Source: CAVVUC01 sp963751395 (GTDB lineage: Bacteria; Verrucomicrobiota; Verrucomicrobiia; Chthoniobacterales; Chthoniobacteraceae). From it: a stretch of 64,000 bases of DNA. The stretch covers positions 1,984,001-2,048,000 of the forward strand of contig CAVVUC010000002.1 of NCBI GenBank assembly GCA_963751395.1, in the 5' to 3' direction. Shown in pieces: positions 35,501-43,827 of the stretch. The notes beneath the pieces were generated by a model. That model was given only the letters and a program-made list of their open reading frames with translations, was not told where the DNA came from and searched no databases. Every line of letters begins with the position of its first letter. The stretch's first letter is position 1. The translations under genes and the position numbers were made by a program.

Positions 35501-38500
35501 CGCCCATGTAAGCGGTGCTGGCGGCCAGCGGCCGCAGCGTCCCCCCGTCGAAGTAAACGGTCGCCAGGGAGTTGCTGCCGCGGGTGATCGGGAAGGCGGG
35601 GAGCGTAACGTCCGCCGTGCCGCCGATGGTCATGTTGGAATCGACGTTGTTGGCCCGGGAGAGTCCTGCAAAAGTGTTTGAGGAAAAGGTGCCACCTGTG
35701 ACCGAGAAGTTGGCGATCGAGTTGGCTCCGTAGGCTGCATTGAAACCACTACCATTGCCCTTCAGACCGCCGCCGATGACCAGGTAGCCATTGAGCGAAG
35801 TGCCGCCGGTCTGGTTGTAGGTCGAGTTCTGGTAGGAAGACGCTCCGCTGCCGCGAACCACTTCCAAATTACCAGTCGCGTTGTTCAGATAACCCGTGCC
35901 GCTGAGGTTGAAGGTGGCGTTTATCAGGTTGCCGGACGCACCGTCATTGACGCCGATCATGACGCCGCGCTCGACGCTGACATAGGTTTGCAACTCGCCG
36001 CCGCTGAGGTTGTAGGTTCCAGAAACGCCGGGGGTGGTGCGCCCGATGAGCACGGCATTGCCGGAGGTGAAGCTGACCACGCCAGCGCTGTGATTCACGA
36101 TGCCGGTGCCGACCTGTCCGGTGGCGTTGCCCCAGCCGACGCTCAGCACGCTGCCGCCCATCGGGATGTCGCCCTGAATGTTGAGTGTGCCGGTTTGCCC
36201 CGTGACACCCCCGACGTTGATCAACCCAGGAGAAACGGTGCGGTTGCCGGAAAGAATTAAAGTTCCTTGATCCACATTGGTCGTTCCCGTGTAGGTGTTG
36301 GGACCGGAAAGTGTCCATGTGCTGGTCCCAGTTTTGAGGACCGAAACCGTGTTGATTCCGTTGGCGATTTCTCCTGAAACCTCGTTGCCGGCGCTCGTTC
36401 CGCCGAGACCAACCGTTTTGGCGTAGTTGTTGGCGCCGATGTAAACGGAGCCGCTGACCAACATCGTGGCGGTTGTGGGGTTGAGAGTCAAAGTCCCCGC
36501 AGAACCTGCCGTGAGGTTAATGCCGCTCAGTGCAAGGGTGGCCGTGCCGCTCGTCACCTTGGCACCTGCCTGGACGTTCAAAGTTGCGTTGCCCAATGTC
36601 GAGGATCCCATGAACTGAGTGATATCTGCGTCAGGAGTGGCACGATTAACGATGACGGTGCCTGTGTTGCCGCTGCCCATGTCGAGTACATAGGCGTTGG
36701 CCGATGTGTCGGTGGCGAATTCCAGGGAGCCGCCGGTGTTGATTCTCACAATTCGCCCGGATGCACCGAGTGCAGATGTATTTGCTGCGACCAAAGTGCC
36801 GCCGGTGCCGCTGATGGTCGTGTTTCCACTGTACGAATTCGATCCCGAAAGCGTCAGCGTGCCCAAGCCGGTCTTGATCAGGGCACCCGAACCGCTGACG
36901 ATTCCACTCAGGGTCGAGGCGTAGGTTTGCGTGTCGAACGTGCCTGTCACGCTTGGATTGAGCACCACATTGTTGCCAAACGTTCCAGACACACCAGCCT
37001 CCAACGTGTAGTTCCCTGTAAATGTCACTGTGCCGCTGCCCAGCGCGTTCACGTCTGCGTAGTTGATCGCACCGCCCGAAAGCGTCGTGCCGCCTGTGTA
37101 GGTGTTGCTTCCGCTAAGAGTCAAAGTGTTGGTGCCGAGCTTCAACAAACCTCGCGTGGGCGAACCTGAGATTGAGTTGGTGTAAAGGAAGCTTCCAGCC
37201 GTGGTGTCGATGGCGACGTTGGATGTCGCATCCAGGGAGACATTGGTCATCGTGTTGGCAAAAAGGTTGGTCACATCGCTCACGTCGAAGTAGCCGAGGC
37301 CGGCGACACCCAAGCCAAGAGTGGCCCCAGCCGCAACGGTGGTTGTGCCACTCACGGGCATGGCGTTTTTGTTCGCGAAGACCAGCACACCATTGTTGAC
37401 CACCGTGCCGCCGGTGTAGCTGTTGCTGCCGGCGAGGGTGAGTGTGCCGAACCCGTTCTTGGTCAGGCTGCCGCCACCGGTGCCGCCGGTGCCATTCAGC
37501 AGCGGTTGCGCGATGGTGATCACAAAACCGCCATCGTCAATGATCGCCCCACCCGCCTTCACGTAAGCTGCGTCCGCCGCAAGAAAGGCCGCGCTGGCTG
37601 CACGCGCCTTGAGCGTGCCGCCGTTGAAGTTGAAGGTCGTCGTGGCGCTGGTGCTGCCGCTGTTACTCACGCTTGAAACGGCCAGCGTACCGCCATCCAA
37701 GTTGACAGTGCTCGTGTAGTTCTGACTGGTCTGACTGCCCAACTGGAGCGTGGCGAAATTCGCTGCGGCACTTCCGCTGACGGTCAACGACGTATTGGCC
37801 CGTGTGCCTACAACAAAGGTGGCGGCCGTTGCGGTGAATGTGCCGCCGGAAATGTTGATGGTGGCGGGAGCATAGTTGCCCGTGTAATTCGTCCCGCCGT
37901 TGAGGTTTGTTGTGCCGCCGGTCTGAGTGAAGACGGAAGCGTCAATGGTATTGTTTCCGTTGCCACTGGCCGCTCCTTGTCCCATGATCAGCGCTCCGTT
38001 ATTGATGGTCAACGAGCCGCCGTTCTGGACTGTAACTTTGCCGCCGCTGGTGGAATTGCCAAGGAGGATGCCGGCGTTACCCGCACCGCTGCTCCGGAAA
38101 GTCACCGTGCCGCCGTCAACAAGCAGCATCGAGGTGCCTGTGATTGTCGCCGTGCCCACCGTCGTGCTTCCACCGACATCAATGGCTCCGGTGGAATTGA
38201 CTGCCAGCGTGCCGCTGCTCACCGTGGTCGCGCCGCTGTAGCTGTTGCTGCCGGAGAGAGTGAGGATGCCGGCACCGGTCTTGGCCAGGGATCCCGATCC
38301 ACTGACGATTCCGCTCAGCGTCACCGCGTTGGCCTGCGTGTCGAACGTCCCCGTCACACCGGGGTTACTCACCACATTGTTGGTCAGCGTACCAGCCACG
38401 CCGGCTTGCAACGTGGAGTTCCCCACGAAGGTGGTTGTGCCGCTGCCCAGGGCGTTCAGGTCGCCATAGTTCAGCGTGCCCGCCCAAAGCGTCGTGCCAC

Positions 38501-40154
38501 CAGTGCGGCCGTTGCTTCCGGACAGGGTCAGGGTGTTGGTGCCGAGCTTTGCCAGGCCTCTTGCGGGCGAGCCCACCACCGAGTAAGAGAAGTTCCCAGC
38601 CGTGGTATCAATGCCGACATTGGATGTCGCGTCCATGGAAACATTGGTCATCGTGTTGGTAAAAAGGCTGTCCACATCGGTGGAACTGAAATAGGCCGCG
38701 CTGCCAGTCAGAACACCAAGGCCAAGGGTTGCCCCCGCCGCCACGGTGGTTGTGCCACTCACGGGCATGGCGTTCTTGTTTCCGTAGCTGAGCACGCCGG
38801 TATTGACCGTTGTGCCACCGCTGTAACTGTTGCTTCCGGTGAGAGTCAGGACACCCGCACCGGTTTTCGTCAGGCTGCCAGTATTGCCAGAAAAATCGGC
38901 GAGGGCTTGTGAGATGGAGACGCTGACCCCATTGGTGTCGAGGGAGGCGCCGCCGTTCTTGATCTGTGCAGCGGTCAGGCCGCTTAGGATGGTTGAGTTC
39001 GCCGTCGTCGTGCTGTCCGCCCGGAGCGTGCCGCCATCGAAATACAAATTCCCGGTGCCGGATCCTTTTACAACCGACCTGGTCACGAGAACACCGTTGC
39101 TGTTCAGATTGATGTTGCCGGTGGCACCCGAGTTGGCACCCATGTTGATGTTGGTTCCGCTGAAAATGGCCGCTCCCGCACCGCCACCGATGTTCAGGTT
39201 GCCGATGGAGCCGCTGCCGCCGCGTCCGACATATACGGTGCTGACCGATTGCGTGAACGAACCGCCGGAAATGCTGAAGTCAGCAGTGGTCGCAGTGTTT
39301 CCGTTGTTGATATAGAGACCGCTGCCTGCGCTGGACGTTGCGGTGCCGCCGGTCTGGTTATAGCTCGCTCCGGCGACGCCGTTTTCACCCAGCGTCAAGT
39401 AGGTGATTCCCGAGACGTTCAACGTACCGGACTGCATCGTAAAATTGCCTCCATAGGTATCACCGATCGACCAGCGGACACCCTGGCTACTGACATTGCC
39501 TGTGATGGCCATTGTCCCACTTCCACTCTTGGTGATGCCACCGTTGCCCGTCCAGTTTCCGCCAGTGAAAGTGGTGTTGCCGCTGCCGGCAATGGTCAGA
39601 CCGTTATTGATGGCGAGGGAACCAGTAACGGTAAGCGTGTTGGAAGAGTTGTTCGTCCAGGATTGGATGCCATTGATGATATAGCCAACCGTGCCAGTCG
39701 TTGCGGGGGTGTCGCCGAGCGTGACCGCGCCTGCACCGGCGTTGATCGTGATGCCGCTCGTGCCAAGGGTCAATGTTCGGAGGGTGGTGCCGGAGCTGTT
39801 TCCCCGGATCGTGGTCGAGCCGGTGTTGTTGAAGATCAATCCGATCGCCGCCTGGTTGGCATTGAGGGTGATGACCTGATTGCCGGTGCCGGAGGAAAAC
39901 AGAGCCGTGGTTCCAGTGCCGACGACGCCGGATGGAGACCAACTGCCCGCGGTATTCCAACTGGATGTTCCACTGGTGACATTCCAAGTGGACGTCTGGG
40001 CGAACGCGGCATGGCTATGCAATAAGAGCAGCCCGGCAAGCAGCATGAATGAACCAAGCAAACCTCGGGGTGACGAAGTGCGGCAGAATGCAGAAGACAG
40101 AAAACGGAAGGGGGAATGAGAAAGAGGCGAGGTGAAAGCTGTGTTGGTTTTCAT
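32520..40154 (-). CDS. giant autotransporter-associated beta-strand repeat protein with PEP-CTERM, paralog 3
   Basis: The largest gene, about 2544 residues from ATG 40154 (MKTNTAFTSPL). An open frame to 40325 adds 57 residues with no signal-like character, so I rejected it. The signal segment is long: after a polar stretch (SPFRFLSSAFCRTSSPRG) comes LLGSFMLLAGLLLLHSHAAFA. The body is autotransporter-associated beta-strand repeats, with modules of TGGTATSSAGSGLYIN and VYVGRGGSGS type, and an internal duplication of about 210 residues (KNAMPVSGTTTVAAGATLGLG to LSGIVSGSG, twice). A VWTGLDSGGEWKTGSTG block marks the middle. The C-terminus is PEP-CTERM (VPEPGTIGLLAIGAIGG, then RRR) with a GGGGKDLGELAPAPVP linker. 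Expected exosortase processing; function unknown, likely surface or matrix structure. Confidence 0.9.
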   Translation of the reverse strand: MKTNTAFTSPLSHSPFRFLSSAFCRTSSPRGLLGSFMLLAGLLLLHSHAAFAQTSTWNVTSGTSSWNTAGSWSPSGVVGTGTTALFSSGTGNQVITLNANQAAIGLIFNNTGSTTIRGNSSGTTLRTLTLGTSGITINAGAGAVTLGDTPATTGTVGYIINGIQSWTNNSSNTLTVTGSLAINNGLTIAGSGNTTFTGGNWTGNGGITKSGSGTMAITGNVSSQGVRWSIGDTYGGNFTMQSGTLNVSGITYLTLGENGVAGASYNQTGGTATSSAGSGLYINNGNTATTADFSISGGSFTQSVSTVYVGRGGSGSIGNLNIGGGAGAAIFSGTNINMGANSGATGNINLNSNGVLVTRSVVKGSGTGNLYFDGGTLRADSTTTANSTILSGLTAAQIKNGGASLDTNGVSVSISQALADFSGNTGSLTKTGAGVLTLTGSNSYSGGTTVNTGVLSYGNKNAMPVSGTTTVAAGATLGLGVLTGSAAYFSSTDVDSLFTNTMTNVSMDATSNVGIDTTAGNFSYSVVGSPARGLAKLGTNTLTLSGSNGRTGGTTLWAGTLNYGDLNALGSGTTTFVGNSTLQAGVAGTLTNNVVSNPGVTGTFDTQANAVTLSGIVSGSGSLAKTGAGILTLSGSNSYSGATTVSSGTLAVNSTGAIDVGGSTTVGTATITGTSMLLVDGGTVTFRSSGAGNAGILLGNSTSGGKVTVQNGGSLTINNGALIMGQGAASGNGNNTIDASVFTQTGGTTNLNGGTNYTGNYAPATINISGGTFTATAATFVVGTRANTSLTVSGSAAANFATLQLGSQTSQNYTSTVNLDGGTLAVSSVSNSGSTSATTTFNFNGGTLKARAASAAFLAADAAYVKAGGAIIDDGGFVITIAQPLLNGTGGTGGGSLTKNGFGTLTLAGSNSYTGGTVVNNGVLVFANKNAMPVSGTTTVAAGATLGLGVAGLGYFDVSDVTNLFANTMTNVSLDATSNVAIDTTAGSFLYTNSISGSPTRGLLKLGTNTLTLSGSNTYTGGTTLSGGAINYADVNALGSGTVTFTGNYTLEAGVSGTFGNNVVLNPSVTGTFDTQTYASTLSGIVSGSGALIKTGLGTLTLSGSNSYSGNTTISGTGGTLVAANTSALGASGRIVRINTGGSLEFATDTSANAYVLDMGSGNTGTVIVNRATPDADITQFMGSSTLGNATLNVQAGAKVTSGTATLALSGINLTAGSAGTLTLNPTTATMLVSGSVYIGANNYAKTVGLGGTSAGNEVSGEIANGINTVSVLKTGTSTWTLSGPNTYTGTTNVDQGTLILSGNRTVSPGLINVGGVTGQTGTLNIQGDIPMGGSVLSVGWGNATGQVGTGIVNHSAGVVSFTSGNAVLIGRTTPGVSGTYNLSGGELQTYVSVERGVMIGVNDGASGNLINATFNLSGTGYLNNATGNLEVVRGSGASSYQNSTYNQTGGTSLNGYLVIGGGLKGNGSGFNAAYGANSIANFSVTGGTFSSNTFAGLSRANNVDSNMTIGGTADVTLPAFPITRGSNSLATVYFDGGTLRPLAASTAYMGGLTNAYIKAGGLNLDLASNDITISQNLLTDGTSTGGGLTKAGSGKLTLAGQSTYTGTTSITNGTLVLSGSGSINGSSSITVNGSAAKFVQNSSVAGSSPIVLTQGMLTGNGTVGTVTVGNTTDAYISNDNAVAGAALTLGSLTFQGAATLDLFSNSTAADLIVTGSDGLSTNVAGQVTVNASNAAGFWLTGTYNLISYTGTIGGNGFAGFSQGTITGVNNARQTATLGDSGSAVTLVVSSDFPVWTGLDSGGEWKTGSTGPSQNWKVTSGTTEFMSGDVVMFNDTVTTGTTVVDITAGDVAPAGTIFENSTKNYTLTSSSGYGISNGSLVKSGTGTLTITNTNSYMGGTTLEGGTINVNNAEALGNSSGALTFSGSGGTLQLGGTISSSRNYVLNASGTIDTNGYDLTSSGVISGSGGALVKAGAGTLTLAGSNSYSGGTVINANSGTVSFSTPTGLSSGGVSVGTGSTLQLDASTSVTVANAITGTGVFKLNVSGATANNVRLSGISGFSGTVLVTSTGSTGNKLSMDTADTAVPGSLVIDPGNTLYTYQKNNSFAGGITVSGTGNNENRGAIRVSGTLGGNITLLGDTTIGGMGGLLTGNITSGTTGTQTLGNNSFESGNANFSGAIGGGTGTIALTVSKGTITLSGSSANTYSGLTTISGGALALNKSENVDAIAGDILIGAGALTNGTNQQIADTSTVTMNAASAKWTLGDKSETVANLDMQNAGAGTNAGLVTGSAGKLTVTGTFTHSAGNVTLNSSGTGGQSIINATTVINTGGSWFFGFTDGTQSLVVGAGGLTIGGGSTIAVSATTGSPNFISLDGDVTSVASGTANTISGAGQIKLSGTRTFNIADGAATSDMTVSTIVTDGTAGNGALTKSGPGTLTLSASNSYTGLTDVQAGTLEFAVSETLTGGLTVGTSGTAVLTAHTGAVKVLEITGLTISGTTVFAGGGGKDLGELAPAPVPEPGTIGLLAIGAIGGLLLRRRCSRPL
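36810..37440 (-). repeat. internal duplication of giant paralog 3, unit 2
   Basis: Encodes KNAMPVSGTTTVAAGATLGLG, then VTNLFANTMTNVSLDATSNVAIDTTAG, then LGTNTLTLSGSN, and finally TGTFDTQ and LSGIVSGSG. The same series is encoded about 1409 bases upstream in the gene at 38220-38850. Confidence 0.8.
38220..38850 (-). repeat. internal duplication of giant paralog 3, unit 1
   Basis: First copy of the roughly 210-residue block; here with VDSLFTNTMTNVSMDATSNVGIDTTAG and GVTGTFDTQANAVTLSGIV. The DNA stretch with GTGCCACTCACGGGCATGGC is exact in both. Confidence 0.8.
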
Positions 40155-40542
40155 GGTGTCACAGGCGGGTTTGTGTATGCGGTGGTTGGTATTGGAATTG
40201 ATTTGGTTCCTGGGAAATTCTGGAGCGGGATGGCCATGCTCACTCGCAAGGCTGGAATGCACGATAGAATAATGCAACGATAGCGAAGAGACGCTGCAAG
40301 CACATTCTTGGGGAAACGGCGACATGGGTGACTGAGGTCTGGAAACTTGACAGTCCTATGGGTTAAATCTTTGAACAAAACATCCAACTCTTGTCAACTC
40401 AAATTTGAGGCTGTTCCGAAAAAATGTATGTATTGAGCGGACTTGTAGCTTTTACTGTGGTTCCTGCGCCTGTTCCGGAGAGTGCCTGCCGCCGCTCCAA
40501 GAAATGCCGCCGGTCCACACGATGGGACCGGCGGCGGTTCTC

Positions 40543-40705
40543 CTATCCGATGGTGTCGCTCTCTGCCCTTGCGTGAGCGACGGCGAGGAAGCAGTCCGCC
40601 AACAACTCTCCGACCGCCAGCAGACCAGTATTCCCCGGCTCGGGCACAGGGCAGGCGAAGCGAGGCCGGCTCCAGCCACCTGCACTTGGAACGGCGTTCC
40701 TGCAC
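40543..40705 (-). pseudogene. decayed PEP-CTERM end of a lost paralog
   Basis: On the minus strand two frames together read QVAGAGLASPAL followed, after a frame change, by PVPEPGNTGLLAVGELLADCFLAVAHARAE and a stop just after. Paralog 2 ends with QLAGSGLASPAPVPEPGTIGLLAIGAIGGLLL, so the resemblance is strong over both pieces. The membrane span is eroded (DCF in place of GLLL) and the basic tail is not retained. The rest of the 40155-40920 gap shows nothing else I can name apart from a GC-rich hairpin near 40500-40535 (GCCGCCGGTCC). Confidence 0.6.
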
Positions 40706-40920
40706 TCGGCGTCGTGCAGACTAGAAATGAAGCGTCGAACTCGCCGACAAAAGAGACAACTTAAGACTTTTCGCCATGACCGATTCCCGAAGAAAAATGA
40801 GCCGGGAAACCATCCATTTGAGCGTGCTTTTTGAGTCGCCCACAAGCCGGAGGTGTGGGATCGTTGCCGGGATTCGACAAGGACTACACAAAACCCGGTT
40901 CTTGTATTAGGCTCCGCACC

Positions 40921-42102
40921 ATGACCGATACAGGAACAAAAACCGGCAGGCAGGCAATCCATGTGGCGGTGCTTGTGGAATCGTCCACGAGCTGGGGCCG
41001 TGGAGTCATCACGGGCATCCAGAATTTTGCCCGGAGACGGGAAGAGTGGCATCTGATCATGGAGCCGCGCGGGCCGGAGGAACGCTTCCGGGTCGATCCC
41101 GAATGGAACTGCCACGGAGTCATCGCGCGTGTCAGCGACAGGGCAACGCACCGGCATTTGCGCTCATTGCGGGTGCCTGTCGTGAACGTGAGCGGCATCG
41201 AGCTGCCGGGCCTGAATTTTCCACAGGTCTGCAACGACTTGCGCGCAAGCGGAGAACTCGCGGCCAACTACTTCGCCGAACGAGGCTACCGGCACTGCGC
41301 CTATTTCAGCCACGTCGGCGTCTCCTGCACTTCGGTACACCGCGACGCCTTCGTGGGCCGGTTGAAGGAAATGGGCTGCACCTGCGACAGTTACAAAATG
41401 CCCGCCCAGCCGCAAGCCCCGACCGGCCAGATCTCGGAGTCGAGGCAATTGGGTGCGTGGCTCCGGCAGTTGCCGAAACCGGTCGGTCTCCTTGCATGGA
41501 ACCCGGTGAGCGCGACGGAGGCGGTGCATGCTGCGATTGTCGAAGGGCTTCGGATTCCCGAGGAAGTCTCCGTGCTCAGCGGCTCCGATGACCGCTTGTT
41601 CTGCGAAGTGGGCCAGGTGGAGATTTCCGCCATCCAGACGGCCAACGAACGGATTGGATTCGACGCCGCCTCCGTGCTTGACGGGCTTTTCCACGGCGAA
41701 AAGGCGACGCCCGAACCGGCATTCATCGCGCCCCTCGGGATTGTTACACGCCAGTCCACCGACACGCTGGCCATTCACGACAAGGAGCTCGTGAGCGCTT
41801 TGAATTTCATACGCAGCAACGCAAGATCGCCGGTGCAGGTAACCCATGTCTCAAGCCACTGCGGGCTGTCGCGGCGGCATTTGGAAAGGCGTTTCGCGCA
41901 AGTGCTGGGACGTTCTCCCGCCGAGGAGATCCGCCGGTTCCATCTCGAATGCGCAAAACGACTCCTGGTCGAAACCGATCTGTCGATTCCCCAGGTCGCC
42001 GAGCAATCCGGCTTCGGGTCGCCCGAATACATGGCCTACGTGTTCAAGCGCACCCTCAAGCAGACGCCTCTTCGCTATCGCCGGCAGATTCGAAGCCGCT
42101 GA
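40921..42102 (+). CDS. XylR-type regulator (LacI-like sensor with AraC HTH)
   Basis: A 393-residue transcription factor with a periplasmic-binding-protein-like sensor at the N-terminus (VAVLVESSTSWGRGVITGIQNFARR, HGVIARVSD, CNDLRASGELAANYFAERGYRHCAYFS, LLAWNPVSATEAVHAAIVEGLRIPEEVSVLSGSDD) and an AraC-type DNA-binding region (residues about 290-393: LNFIRSNARSPVQVTHVSSHCGLSRRHLERRFAQVLGRSP, then IPQVAEQSGFGSPEYMAYVFKRTLKQTP). That arrangement is the XylR class, which responds to a sugar such as xylose. The start at ATG 40921 matches the domain start; the 30 residues before it in the open frame look unrelated. It is followed by the second MITE-like copy. Confidence 0.92.
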   Translation: MTDTGTKTGRQAIHVAVLVESSTSWGRGVITGIQNFARRREEWHLIMEPRGPEERFRVDPEWNCHGVIARVSDRATHRHLRSLRVPVVNVSGIELPGLNFPQVCNDLRASGELAANYFAERGYRHCAYFSHVGVSCTSVHRDAFVGRLKEMGCTCDSYKMPAQPQAPTGQISESRQLGAWLRQLPKPVGLLAWNPVSATEAVHAAIVEGLRIPEEVSVLSGSDDRLFCEVGQVEISAIQTANERIGFDAASVLDGLFHGEKATPEPAFIAPLGIVTRQSTDTLAIHDKELVSALNFIRSNARSPVQVTHVSSHCGLSRRHLERRFAQVLGRSPAEEIRRFHLECAKRLLVETDLSIPQVAEQSGFGSPEYMAYVFKRTLKQTPLRYRRQIRSR

Positions 42103-42110
42103 GTAAAAGC

Positions 42111-42297
42111 GCGTCCAAAGATTTCGCGAGAGTGACGAGAGCACGGGAGGGGGGCGTCAAGGAGCGGCTTGCTTCCAGCCGCCAACCCAAAACACCAACC
42201 GCGCAGCGCAAATATCATCTTGGCCTGGAGCTTTGGCATGGCGCTTCGCGCGTCGGTGTGGGTTGGCGGCTGGAAGCGCGCCGCTCCTTGACGCGCC
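42111..42297. repeat. MITE-like palindromic element, copy 2
   Basis: Starts GCGTCCAAAGATTTCGCGAG, as copy 1 at 5125 does, eight bases past the XylR stop. Inverted arms include GCGTCAAGGAGCGG and its complement, but the right arm stops early at the GACGCGCC of 42290-42297 and runs into a REP-like block. The copy is shorter than copy 1 (187 versus 219 bases). Confidence 0.8.
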
Positions 42298-43524
42298 AGT
42301 TGCAGCCGGCCACGTTGAGGCCGGCGGTTGTAGCCGGCCACGTCGAGGCCGGCCGGAGCGGGGGGGCCAGCGCGTTTTGTAATCGCAGCCACCCGCCGCG
42401 GGGTCAACGTCCCCGGCTACAGCGACAGCGGCGGCACCGGTCCGGTGGATTCCCCGACGTAGAGCCTCGCAGGGAAACAAGACTGTTCTCATCGATTCGG
42501 CACGATTCTGGATTCGATACAACAAACGCTTGAGCGCCGCGGAGCCCATCGCCTCATAGGAGGCATTCACGCTCGTCAGTGGCGGAACATTGGGGCCCAC
42601 CACATCCGGCCGGTGAAACCCCGTGACCGAGACATCCTGCGGCACCCGCCATTGCCGGGCCACCAGCCAGGAATAGAGTTGTTGCCCCACGGGTTCGGAG
42701 ACACAAATCCAGGCGCGGACTCCTTCCTTGATGAGTTTCTCAACCTTCTCGTTGTAGGGTTCGCAACTCACCCGCGGGTCCAGCAGCGCATCGAGGCTGG
42801 CATCAATGACATACTCGGGACGATATTCGATTCCGACGCCCTTGAGCGAGGCGGCATAACTCCCAAACCGGATGTTTGCCCAATGCATCTCGCTGCAGGC
42901 ACCGAGAAAACCGATCTTCCGATGCCCCAGTTCGTACAGATGTCTTACGAGCATCTCGACGCCCCGGTGGTTGTCGATCCCGATCACATCGTGCTCGACT
43001 CCCGGATACTCATGAGTGATGGAAACCACGGGCATCCTGCGGCTGATCTCCCGGACAACATTGGCGGGCCACCGGAAGACGAAGATGACTCCGGAGAGCT
43101 GACCGGCCCGCATGGCCGGTGGCTGAAACTTGGGATCGAGGATCTGCCCGGCGTTCTCCGGCTTGGTGTAATGGATGATCAAGGAAGCGTTCAGGTTCAT
43201 CGCCGCTTCGCTAAGTCCGGTCAGATAAGGAGCCGGGACATGCGTCTGCGAAGTCTCGATCAACACACCGATGTTCTGAAGCGCTTCGTCTCGTTTGAGA
43301 TAACGAGCCCGATAAGCCTTGGGCAATGAGTAGCCAACCTCCGCGGCAGTCTGCAACACGAGGGCTCGTGTCTTGGAGGATGTGGTTGGGATTCTGGTCA
43401 AAGCCCGGGAAACCGTTGCGACCGAGACATTGAGTTTCTCGGCGATCGTGCGCATCGTCGCCCCCCTCTTTCCGTGGTGGCGGGGTGGGTCAGGCGGCTG
43501 GGTTGTTTGATTTGGGTTGTCCAT
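42157..43524 (-). CDS. LacI-family transcriptional regulator with repeat-derived C-terminal extension
   Basis: A 455-residue regulator, longer than the family norm of about 340-360. The N-terminal helix-turn-helix is MRTIAEKLNVSVATVSRALTRIPTTSSKTRALVLQTAAEVGY. The sensor domain follows (IGVLIETSQTHVPAPYLTGLSEAAMNLNASLIIH, SGVIFVFRWPANVV, HDVIGIDNHRGVEMLVRHLYELGHRKIGFLG, SVTGFHRPDVVGPNVPPLTSVNASYEAMGSAA). ATG 43524 is chosen over an earlier start at 43581 because the upstream stretch overlaps a palindrome. The natural end should be near CEALRRGIHRTG, at about residue 360. After that, about 90 residues (from AVAGDVDPAAGG onward) are coded by a REP-like block (42301-42424) and by MITE copy 2, with the stop at 42157 inside the MITE arm. 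Divergent from the PHP gene. Confidence 0.85.
   Translation of the reverse strand: MDNPNQTTQPPDPPRHHGKRGATMRTIAEKLNVSVATVSRALTRIPTTSSKTRALVLQTAAEVGYSLPKAYRARYLKRDEALQNIGVLIETSQTHVPAPYLTGLSEAAMNLNASLIIHYTKPENAGQILDPKFQPPAMRAGQLSGVIFVFRWPANVVREISRRMPVVSITHEYPGVEHDVIGIDNHRGVEMLVRHLYELGHRKIGFLGACSEMHWANIRFGSYAASLKGVGIEYRPEYVIDASLDALLDPRVSCEPYNEKVEKLIKEGVRAWICVSEPVGQQLYSWLVARQWRVPQDVSVTGFHRPDVVGPNVPPLTSVNASYEAMGSAALKRLLYRIQNRAESMRTVLFPCEALRRGIHRTGAAAVAVAGDVDPAAGGCDYKTRWPPRSGRPRRGRLQPPASTWPAATGASRSGALPAANPHRRAKRHAKAPGQDDICAARLVFWVGGWKQAAP
42301..42424. repeat. REP-like block inside the LacI gene end
   Basis: Contains GCAGCCGGCCACGTTGAGGC, then GTAGCCGGCCACGTCGAGGC, and a final GGTCAACGTCCCCGGCTAC. 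These match the palindromes at 19416, 25792 and 32448. Confidence 0.75.
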
Positions 43525-43561
43525 ATTACCTGGCGATGCTTGTAGTAACAATCCCTGGAGT

Positions 43562-43581
43562 TTGCAAGAAATTCCTTGCAA
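43562..43581. promoter_or_regulatory. candidate LacI operator palindrome
   Basis: Near-perfect 20-base inverted repeat: TTGCAAG, six bases, CTTGCAA, with AATT at the centre. It lies 38 bases upstream of the LacI start, between it and the divergent PHP gene, where an autoregulatory operator would be expected. It has no match elsewhere that I saw. Confidence 0.5.
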
Positions 43582-43827
43582 CCGCTCTCCTGCAAGCGTT
43601 GCTGTTCATACGCTATGCGAGCGGTTTTTTTCCGCTCAGGGTTCGGTGAAGTTGCAGCCGGGCTCATTGTTCCCGGCTTGCAGCACTTGGAACTCGCGCT
43701 GCGGAAGGATGCCGCCTTCGCGAAAAACCTGCCTGGAAAGCGTCGCTTCCAAGACGACTCCACCGCTGGGAATAATCTTTGAGACTTTTTCATTCTTTAT
43801 TCGCGATTCTTGATTCATACTTCCGTC

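Noticed and set aside
40155..40325. 57-residue N-terminal extension of giant paralog 3
   Set aside because: The true signal peptide lies further in, and the extension has no signal-like or conserved sequence.
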